Of a DNA stretch of 5,001 nt, positions 1 through 5,001 are shown piece by piece (the first letter of the stretch is position 1; the number at the start of each line of letters is the position of its first letter). The position numbers were made by a program, and so were the translations under genes. The notes beneath the pieces were generated by a model. It ran no database searches and was not told the DNA's origin. It was given only the letters and a program-made list of their open reading frames with translations. The DNA comes from Candidatus Poseidoniaceae archaeon (GTDB lineage Archaea > Thermoplasmatota > Poseidoniia > Poseidoniales > Poseidoniaceae). Location of the stretch: the NCBI GenBank assembly GCA_022425585.1, contig JAKMFF010000218.1, positions 1-5,001 of the forward strand, given 5' to 3'.

Positions 1-214
1 GTAATGGCCCCATTATAGCCATCAAAATCGCCAAAAAAAGTGCACTGCGCCACGTGGTCACTGCGGACATGCACTACCGTAGACCTGTAAGGACTTCAAA
101 CATACCCTTGCAAATAAAATCAACTACCAATAAAACACCAATATCGACGTTAATTTCCAAAACATGTTTGGTTCTAAGGGAGAGGTTCAAGAGAAAAACC
201 GATTTCGCAACATC
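1..214. other. Intergenic / leader region upstream of ileS
   Basis: No convincing gene is visible here. One + frame is open from the left edge to 275, but its predicted peptide has no recognisable motif and runs 61 bases into ileS in another frame, so I treat it as chance. The right part (about 111-163) is AT-rich, with TATA-like stretches at 112-120 (aaataaaat) and 150-156 (ttaattt). Either could belong to an ileS promoter, but neither is a clear archaeal TATA box or bacterial -10/-35 pair. There is no good Shine-Dalgarno sequence directly before either ileS start; the purine-rich gggagagg at 178-185 lies about 29 nt before the ATG at 215, too far for normal spacing. The left part carries the palindromes listed separately. 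Confidence 0.5.
39..65. repeat. Two 8-bp palindromes with a flanking 7-bp direct repeat
   Basis: AGTGCACT at 39-46 and CCACGTGG at 50-57 are each perfect 8-bp palindromes, three bases apart. CACTGCG occurs at 43-49 and again at 59-65, flanking the second palindrome, and TGCACT recurs at 70-75. This is what the sequence shows directly. Operator or regulator binding is possible given the position about 100-150 bases before ileS, but no regulator family is recognised and chance is not excluded. Confidence 0.35.
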
Positions 215-3200
215 ATGGCTAAGCCAAAACCCGCCGGCGAACTCGACGCAGTTTCTCTTGAAACCGCTTTACTGAATACATGGAGTGAAGAAAATGCATT
301 CCAGAATTCAATTGATTCTAGAAGAGATGGCGCCCCTTTCATTTTCTTGGAAGGTCCACCAACGGCAAATGGCAAACCTGGTATCCACCATGTTGTCGCT
401 AGAGCATACAAAGATCTAGTTTGCCGATGGAAGTCCATGGAAGGGTTCCTAGTCGAGCGAAAAGGTGGCTGGGATACTCATGGTTTGCCAGTGGAAATCG
501 AAGTACAAAAGCGCATGGACTTAATGTCTAACGAAGCCATTGAGGCCTATGGAATGGATAATTTTAACCAAGCCTGCCGAGAGTCTGTTTGGACATATGA
601 AAGCGCATGGCGTGAGATGACAGAGCGTATGGCTTATTGGGTTGACTTGGACAATCCATACGTCACTTTGGACAACAATTATGTAGAATCATGCTGGTGG
701 GCATTGAAGCAGATGTTTGACAAAGGGCTGCTTTATCGTGGTCACAAAGTTTTACCATATTGCCCCCAAACCGGCACCTCATATTCTAGTCACGAAGTGG
801 CGCTAGGGTACAAAGAAGTCGAGGAACCCTCAGTCTATGTAAAATTCAAACTAACCGATGATGACTCATCAATCCTAGCCTGGACAACCACTCCTTGGAC
901 TTTGCCCGGCAATGTTGGTCTAGCAGTTGGGCCTGATGTAACATATGTCAAGGTCAAGGTGTCAGAAGTTGCGGCAAATTGGTCTGGTGCTGGTGGTGCT
1001 GATGTTGGTGAAACCATGATTCTAGCCAAGGATTTGATGAAAGAAGTACTCAGGCACAATGTCGAGATTATTGAAGAGTTCCAAGGCAGCGACCTCGTTG
1101 GACGTGCCTATGAACCACTATTCCCTGAAGCAGTCCCCCGTGGCGATTCAACTACTGCATGGACTGTTCTGTCAGCTGATTGGGTCACTACTACCGACGG
1201 TACTGGAGTAGTTCATACTGCGGTAATGTATGGTGAAGATGACTATAATTTAGGAATGGAAGTTGGATTGCCTGCATACCACACGGTTGGCATGGATGGA
1301 GCATTTGTAGCTGGAATCCACGAACAATTAGACGGACGTTATGTCAAAGAATGTGACCAGACAATTATTGAGTTATTATCCAGCCCGCAAGGCAGTAATG
1401 GCAAAGGCCCCGATAGTGGCTTGCTATACCGTGAAAAGGCATATCTACACGACTATCCACATTGTTGGAGAACCGATCATCCACTGCTTTACTACGCCAT
1501 GGATTCTTGGTTTGTTCGTATGACTGCAGTCAAAGAACAATTATTGAAATTTAATGGTGATGTAGAATGGGCACCTGATTGGGTTGGCGAAGGACGGTTT
1601 GGAGAATGGCTCAGAAATGTCAAGGACTGGGCAATCTCTCGTGAACGTTATTGGGGCACCCCACTACCAGTATGGCGCAGCGAAGACGGACAAATGAAAT
1701 GTGTCGGCTCAATTGATGAATTGCAGGCCGAAGTTGCCAAAGCAAAGGCTGCTGGCTATGACAATCCAGAATGCCCAAGCGATGTTGACTTGCACAGACC
1801 GGTTGTCGATGGATTCACGCTAGTCAGTGATGATGGCAAACCAATGCACAGGGAACCATTTGTCATGGATTGTTGGTTTGATTCTGGTTGTGCACCTTTT
1901 GCTCAGTGGCACCACCCATTTGATGGCGGAGAGACATTTAATGCTTCTTTCCCGGTTGATTATATCTGCGAAGGTGTCGACCAAACTAGAGGCTGGTTCT
2001 ACACCTTACTGGCGGTTTCAACGACTGTTTTCGATTCACCCGCCTACAAGCGCTGTCTATCACTAGGACTAATTCTTGACGCTGAAGGTAAGAAGATGTC
2101 TAAGTCTCGTGGCAATATAGTTGACCCATGGGACCACTTTAATCGAGAAGGCGCAGATGCAACTCGCTGGTACATGGTTACCGCAGGAGCACCTTGGAGT
2201 CCGCTCAAGTTTGACCCTAATGGAGTTCGAGAAACTTATGCTAAAATGTTCCTAACCCTGTGGAATATTTACAAATTCCACGCTGATTATGCCGCATTAG
2301 ATGGCTTTGATCCAGAGGCCAACGGCGTTGAAACCTCAAAGCGACCAGCTCTTGACCGGTGGATTTTGTCAAGACTTGCTTCCGTTGCTAAGAGCTATCA
2401 TCATGATTTCACCACTTGGAATTTCCACAAGGCTTGCCGTGATCTAGAAGACTTCGTTGTTAATGACCTATCAAATTGGTATGTTAGAAGAAGCAGAAGA
2501 AGATTATGGGACGAGGCGGCTAATGAGGATAAATTATCTTGTCAAAATACCCTGCATGAAGTATTAACCACTGTCTGCAGATTGGTTGCACCGGTAAGCC
2601 CATTCATGGTGGATGTGATTTATCGAAATCTTGCTGGCACAGGAGTTCACCAAGCCGCATGGCCCCTTGGGACACCAGGGAGCCTAGAAGGCGCAACTGC
2701 TGACAACTGGGACCAGACTGCTGCTGAAGCAACAGCAACTCTACCACCACAAGATTTGAGTTTAGAAGAAGCCATGGCCTTGGTTAGAGAACTAGCAGAA
2801 ACCGGCCGCCGCATCCGCATTGATGCAGGACGCAGGCAACGACTTCCTTGTGGCGATGGCTGGATTGTTTCTGGACCTGACCTTGCGCAATTCCATGAAA
2901 TATTAGCCGAAGAGTTGAATGTCGAAAACATCTCTGTTGAAACTGACCTAGACCGCTTCCAACAAATCGAATTAGCACCTAATTTCCGCGCTCTTGCACC
3001 AAGAGCACGGGAGAACGTCAATGCTATTGCAGGAGAAATCCGCAATGCGGCAGATCCTGTAGCAATGCACCAACAGATTAAATCCGGTGAATTAGAAATA
3101 ATGGGCATAAAAATCGAAGAATCTGATGTCGAAGTAAAGCGAATTGAGAAATCCGGATTTGCCGCATCAACAATTCAAATTGGTCAAGGTGATGAGGCAT

Positions 3201-3502
3201 ATCAAGTCAGTTTAGTACTCGATATGAATGATACTCCTGAATTGTTGTCCAAGGGTCTAGCTAGAGATATCACGCGTAGAATACAGGCCAAGCGTAAGGA
3301 CCTTGACTTGGATATTGAGGCAACTATCGACCTTGAAGTATGGACTGAAAATGCCCCTGAATTGTTTGAATTTGACCGCCAATGGATTGTTACTGAAACA
3401 AGAGCTAGCGCTGCAGTATTCCATCCAAGTGATGCCAAGCCAAGCCAAAACACTGATTCGTTTGAAGTAGATGGGGCTAAAATCAACTTTATTGTCAAGT
3501 AA
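215..3502 (+). CDS. ileS: Isoleucyl-tRNA synthetase, type 2 (class Ia)
   Basis: Cytoplasmic enzyme that activates isoleucine with ATP, charges tRNA-Ile and edits misactivated valine. Residues below are numbered from the alternative ATG at 164; subtract 17 for the start chosen here. In order: a Rossmann catalytic core with GPPTANG at 64-70 and signature GIHH at 73-76 in place of HIGH; WDTHGLP at 103-109; the CP1 editing domain with the Thr-rich WTTTPWTLPGN at 240-250 and GTGVVHTA...GEDDY at 346-361, keeping the editing Asp region; DCWFDSG at 569-575; EGVDQTRGWFY at 603-613; KMSKS at 644-648; the anticodon-binding helical domain with DLSNWYVRRSRRR at 768-780; and a long C-terminal region typical of type-2 enzymes, including ARDITRRIQAKRKDLDLDIE. 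No zinc-finger tail is seen. The length (1095 or 1112 aa) fits the family and the frame is intact. I prefer ATG 215 (MAKPKPAGELDAVSLE) because the 17 extra residues from 164 are charged and look unlike an IleRS N-terminus, but no ribosome binding site settles it. Identity is certain; the start is not. Confidence 0.97.
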   Translation: MAKPKPAGELDAVSLETALLNTWSEENAFQNSIDSRRDGAPFIFLEGPPTANGKPGIHHVVARAYKDLVCRWKSMEGFLVERKGGWDTHGLPVEIEVQKRMDLMSNEAIEAYGMDNFNQACRESVWTYESAWREMTERMAYWVDLDNPYVTLDNNYVESCWWALKQMFDKGLLYRGHKVLPYCPQTGTSYSSHEVALGYKEVEEPSVYVKFKLTDDDSSILAWTTTPWTLPGNVGLAVGPDVTYVKVKVSEVAANWSGAGGADVGETMILAKDLMKEVLRHNVEIIEEFQGSDLVGRAYEPLFPEAVPRGDSTTAWTVLSADWVTTTDGTGVVHTAVMYGEDDYNLGMEVGLPAYHTVGMDGAFVAGIHEQLDGRYVKECDQTIIELLSSPQGSNGKGPDSGLLYREKAYLHDYPHCWRTDHPLLYYAMDSWFVRMTAVKEQLLKFNGDVEWAPDWVGEGRFGEWLRNVKDWAISRERYWGTPLPVWRSEDGQMKCVGSIDELQAEVAKAKAAGYDNPECPSDVDLHRPVVDGFTLVSDDGKPMHREPFVMDCWFDSGCAPFAQWHHPFDGGETFNASFPVDYICEGVDQTRGWFYTLLAVSTTVFDSPAYKRCLSLGLILDAEGKKMSKSRGNIVDPWDHFNREGADATRWYMVTAGAPWSPLKFDPNGVRETYAKMFLTLWNIYKFHADYAALDGFDPEANGVETSKRPALDRWILSRLASVAKSYHHDFTTWNFHKACRDLEDFVVNDLSNWYVRRSRRRLWDEAANEDKLSCQNTLHEVLTTVCRLVAPVSPFMVDVIYRNLAGTGVHQAAWPLGTPGSLEGATADNWDQTAAEATATLPPQDLSLEEAMALVRELAETGRRIRIDAGRRQRLPCGDGWIVSGPDLAQFHEILAEELNVENISVETDLDRFQQIELAPNFRALAPRARENVNAIAGEIRNAADPVAMHQQIKSGELEIMGIKIEESDVEVKRIEKSGFAASTIQIGQGDEAYQVSLVLDMNDTPELLSKGLARDITRRIQAKRKDLDLDIEATIDLEVWTENAPELFEFDRQWIVTETRASAAVFHPSDAKPSQNTDSFEVDGAKINFIVK
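380..391 (+). other. Codons for GXHH variant of the class I signature motif
   Basis: Aligned by hand on the shared GPP-x-ANG lead-in, the canonical H-I-G-H position here reads G-I-H-H, so the first and third residues are exchanged. The surrounding residues and the downstream KMSKS motif are intact, so this is not decay. The GXHH form is a known natural variant among type-2 IleRS enzymes, where the exchange has been linked to very strong resistance to the Ile-AMP analogue mupirocin. Applying that to this enzyme is inference. Confidence 0.85.
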
Positions 3503-3550
3503 AATCCTAGCAACGACGGATTCAAAGATAAGGATTGATTCCACCTACAC
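3503..3550. other. Short ileS-lipoprotein gap
   Basis: This 48-nt spacer has no U-run terminator and no hairpin that I can see. A weak purine stretch, aaggat at 3530-3535, lies about 15 nt before the ATG at 3551, which is somewhat far for a ribosome binding site. The short distance and shared direction allow read-through from ileS, but no promoter or terminator decides this. Confidence 0.4.
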
Positions 3551-3622
3551 ATGCGAAGAATGGCTTTGTCGGTTTTGTTGGCACTATCAACAATACTTGC
3601 AGGATGTTTTAGCAACGGTTAA
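3551..3622 (+). CDS. Lipoprotein signal peptide, cut off by tandem stops
   Basis: The ATG at 3551 opens 23 codons that form a textbook lipoprotein signal: basic start MRRM, hydrophobic core ALSVLLALSTILA, and lipobox L16-A17-G18-C19, with Cys19 as the predicted lipidated first residue of the mature protein. After FSNG the frame meets TAA (3620-3622) and then TGA (3623-3625). The next 441 codons in the same frame are open and encode an exported-looking domain that has no signal of its own. I therefore read this as the 5' end of the downstream gene rather than a separate small gene. The break could be a real inactivating change or a pair of sequencing indels. Confidence is high that this is a lipoprotein signal and lower that it is made as an isolated peptide. 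Confidence 0.65.
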   Translation: MRRMALSVLLALSTILAGCFSNG

Positions 3623-3625
3623 TGA

Positions 3626-4951
3626 TTGGTTGAAGAAGAAACCATTGAGAATATTTGGACTGAGTACATATTGATCGATGACCAGCAACATGAGGATCCA
3701 AGACCGTTTACTACCGTTGACCTTAACACCAATCAATTAACCAATATGTCTTGGGCAGTATTTGATGCCTCAAAAGGTGGCAATTGTTGTGAACATTATC
3801 TTGCCACCACTATTGAAGGTCAAATTCTCAATATCGGTGGAGAATATCCTGTTTGGAGCCTTGACCGTGGCCACACTTGGGACACCTACATCCCTGGAGT
3901 GTTACCAGCACTTGGACAATGTGTAACTGCAGTTCCGACAAATCCCGGACAAGAGGGGCTTGGTGAAGGTAGTATTGTCCAAGCCACCAACGGGGACATC
4001 ATTTCTATGTCGTGGTACCCATATGCAGGTGGAGATTTGAAACTGGACAAATTTTATGCAATCCTATACGATGAATCTGAAGACGAATGGAAATGGTGTT
4101 ACAACAGAATTACTGAGCCGTTCTATGACCGTTCATGGCAAGTAGAAGTAATAGGGCCAATCCAATCTTCGATGGGCAATGGTGATTGGGCTAGTATTGT
4201 AGTATCGAATTTCTGGCACCAAAGTTTGAATGCTGGTGGCCAAATTAGTGTTGATGGATTAAATTACTATCCATTCCAGTTCCCCGACCGAAGCGGCGGA
4301 GACCCAGAAGTTGAATTAGACCTTGACTTTACAGAAGCTGGATTATCGGCTTACTATGACGTTAACAAACCGCACAAAGAAATGCGTGCATTCCCTGTAC
4401 CAAGTGGCGGTTTACTATTCCCTTCCTATTATGACAATGGCAATGCAGCATACATGGACACCTCACTTTCTTGGAACGAATTATACGTTGAGTTCCCCAG
4501 TGAATATTGCCAAATAGATTCTGCAGGTATTATCCATTGCGTCAAGAATACCGGCACCTCATTTACCCATTATATGTCCAGCGATGGGGCGGTCAATTGG
4601 TCCAACTATACCTACGAACTTAGCGACCAAGCAACCCAAATTGAAGAATGGGAATTTCAGGCTAATGGCGAATTAGACCTATTTGTGTTGAATGTCCGCT
4701 ACCAGAGTTCAACTGGACCAGATGTAGATACTGTTTACCATGTTAGAGGTTATTCAGAAGATATGTCTCCCGATACTCTCACCTACATTGGGCAAGGTGA
4801 CCTTGATTCGACGTCAGGAGCAGGTAATGACATCCGATTTGATTTTGCTTCCTTAGCCATTCTCAATGATGGAGGAGTTGTTGTCGCCTATCACGATTCA
4901 ACTGACCCAGACCCACTTTTTGCAGTTGAGATGATGATGCCAAAATACTGA
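3626..4951 (+). CDS. Acidic Asp-box (BNR/sialidase-like) surface lipoprotein, mature domain
   Basis: Exact function unknown. With the TTG at 3626 as residue 1 the product is 441 aa. It contains one exact Asp-box (S-x-D-x-G-x-T-W) at 78-85, SLDRGHTW, and two degenerate ones: SVDGLNYY at 208-215 and SSDGAVNW at 318-325. Such boxes sit in beta-hairpins of sialidase-type beta-propellers, so a propeller fold is likely. The boxes alone do not show sialidase activity, and I cannot identify the catalytic Arg triad or the Tyr/Glu pair. The protein is rich in Trp, Tyr and Gly and very acidic (about 68 Asp/Glu against 17 Lys/Arg by hand count). It has six Cys (54, 55, 99, 158, 295, 305), which suits disulfides outside the cell. 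No signal peptide or membrane helix lies within this part; the export signal is in the same frame at 3551-3619, separated by two stops. The TTG start is only the first possible start after the stops; the first in-frame ATG is at 3746. The native product was probably one lipoprotein of about 465 aa anchored on the cell surface, perhaps binding or cleaving glycans. The gene may be a pseudogene, or the break may be an artefact. Confidence 0.75.
   Translation: MVEEETIENIWTEYILIDDQQHEDPRPFTTVDLNTNQLTNMSWAVFDASKGGNCCEHYLATTIEGQILNIGGEYPVWSLDRGHTWDTYIPGVLPALGQCVTAVPTNPGQEGLGEGSIVQATNGDIISMSWYPYAGGDLKLDKFYAILYDESEDEWKWCYNRITEPFYDRSWQVEVIGPIQSSMGNGDWASIVVSNFWHQSLNAGGQISVDGLNYYPFQFPDRSGGDPEVELDLDFTEAGLSAYYDVNKPHKEMRAFPVPSGGLLFPSYYDNGNAAYMDTSLSWNELYVEFPSEYCQIDSAGIIHCVKNTGTSFTHYMSSDGAVNWSNYTYELSDQATQIEEWEFQANGELDLFVLNVRYQSSTGPDVDTVYHVRGYSEDMSPDTLTYIGQGDLDSTSGAGNDIRFDFASLAILNDGGVVVAYHDSTDPDPLFAVEMMMPKY
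3857..4600 (+). repeat. Three Asp-box motif copies within the lipoprotein gene
   Basis: Copies lie at 3857-3880 (SLDRGHTW, full consensus), 4247-4270 (SVDGLNYY, partial) and 4577-4600 (SSDGAVNW, partial, keeps S, D and final W). The spacing of 130 and 110 residues is wider than one propeller blade, so intervening blades would lack a visible box. The copies are similar only in protein, not as DNA repeats. Confidence 0.6.
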
Positions 4952-5001
4952 TTAAAACATATTCAGTATATCACCGAACAATGCCTTAGCGTGGCCATTA
5001 C
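4952..5001. other. AT-rich tail after the lipoprotein gene
   Basis: The TGA at 4949-4951 is followed by an AT-rich stretch (about 4952-4973) containing agtatat at 4966-4972, which could be a TATA-like element for a gene beyond the window. There is no clear terminator hairpin. The last nine bases form an inverted match with the start of the window. Confidence 0.3.
4993..5001. repeat. Right copy of a 9-bp inverted match to window positions 1-9
   Basis: GGCCATTAC at 4993-5001 is the exact reverse complement of GTAATGGCC at 1-9. The match stops after nine bases, and only scattered identity continues inward. The sequence shows no transposase or other mobile-element gene between the copies, so calling these transposon ends is not supported. 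Confidence 0.4.

Noticed and set aside
33..39. A7 run as a T-rich terminator for a minus-strand gene
   Set aside because: A leftward transcript ending here would need a minus-strand gene to the right, where ileS lies on the + strand; no such gene is seen.
3..275. Frame open from the left edge to 275, as a possible C-terminal end of an upstream gene
   Set aside because: It would overlap the well-supported ileS start by about 61 bases, has no recognisable motif, and an open run of this length is plausible by chance.
2647..3108. Long minus-strand open frame (153 codons) inside ileS
   Set aside because: It lies wholly opposite conserved C-terminal IleRS coding sequence and its peptide is low in recognisable motifs; it is a shadow frame.
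3202..3615. Minus-strand open frame spanning the ileS end and the lipoprotein start
   Set aside because: It runs opposite the conserved ARDITRRIQAKRKDLDLDIE region and the lipoprotein signal; no independent coding evidence.
3620..3625. Stop codon recoding (selenocysteine or pyrrolysine) across the break
   Set aside because: The stops are TAA followed directly by TGA. TAA is not a pyrrolysine or selenocysteine codon and I see no recoding hairpin.
3471..3674. + strand open frame covering the ileS end, the gap and the lipoprotein start
   Set aside because: It is in a different frame from both genes and gives no motif. Its run past 3620 matters only as a possible frame for a short frameshifted linker.
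771..4563. 13-base direct repeat ACCGGCACCTCAT at 770-782 and 4550-4562
   Set aside because: Both copies encode T-G-T-S in two unrelated proteins, and one 13-base match in 5 kb is not far from chance.

Overview
The window holds two protein genes, both on the + strand. The first is a large, intact isoleucyl-tRNA synthetase (ileS, about 3.3 kb). The second encodes a secreted, strongly acidic lipoprotein with Asp-box (BNR/sialidase-like) motifs, and its reading frame is broken just after the signal peptide. There are no tRNA or rRNA genes, no CRISPR array, no transposase and no recognisable mobile element.

Layout: 1-214 is a leader or intergenic region with two 8-bp palindromes and no convincing gene. 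215-3502 is ileS (an upstream in-frame ATG at 164 is possible). 3503-3550 is a 48-nt gap. 3551-3622 encodes a 23-residue lipoprotein signal peptide that ends at tandem stops TAA-TGA. 3626-4951 continues in the same frame and encodes the 441-residue acidic mature domain. 4952-5001 is a short AT-rich tail without a gene. The first and last nine bases of the window are exact reverse complements of each other.

Organism: the synthetase is a type-2 IleRS with the GXHH form of the class I signature, found in scattered bacteria and some archaea. The moderate base composition, LAGC lipobox and very acidic exported protein suggest a marine prokaryote from a metagenome. A Poseidoniales-like (Marine Group II) archaeon is my favoured guess, and a marine bacterium is not excluded. 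This placement is inference and should be held loosely.

The two genes have no obvious functional link: one serves translation in the cytoplasm, the other is a cell-surface protein. They are co-directional with a short gap, so they could share a transcript. The points most worth a second look are the HXGH-to-GXHH swap in the synthetase, which is the arrangement associated with extreme mupirocin resistance in type-2 IleRS, and the two in-frame stops that separate an intact lipoprotein signal from a long intact mature domain. I see no convincing sign of a wholly new multi-gene system here.
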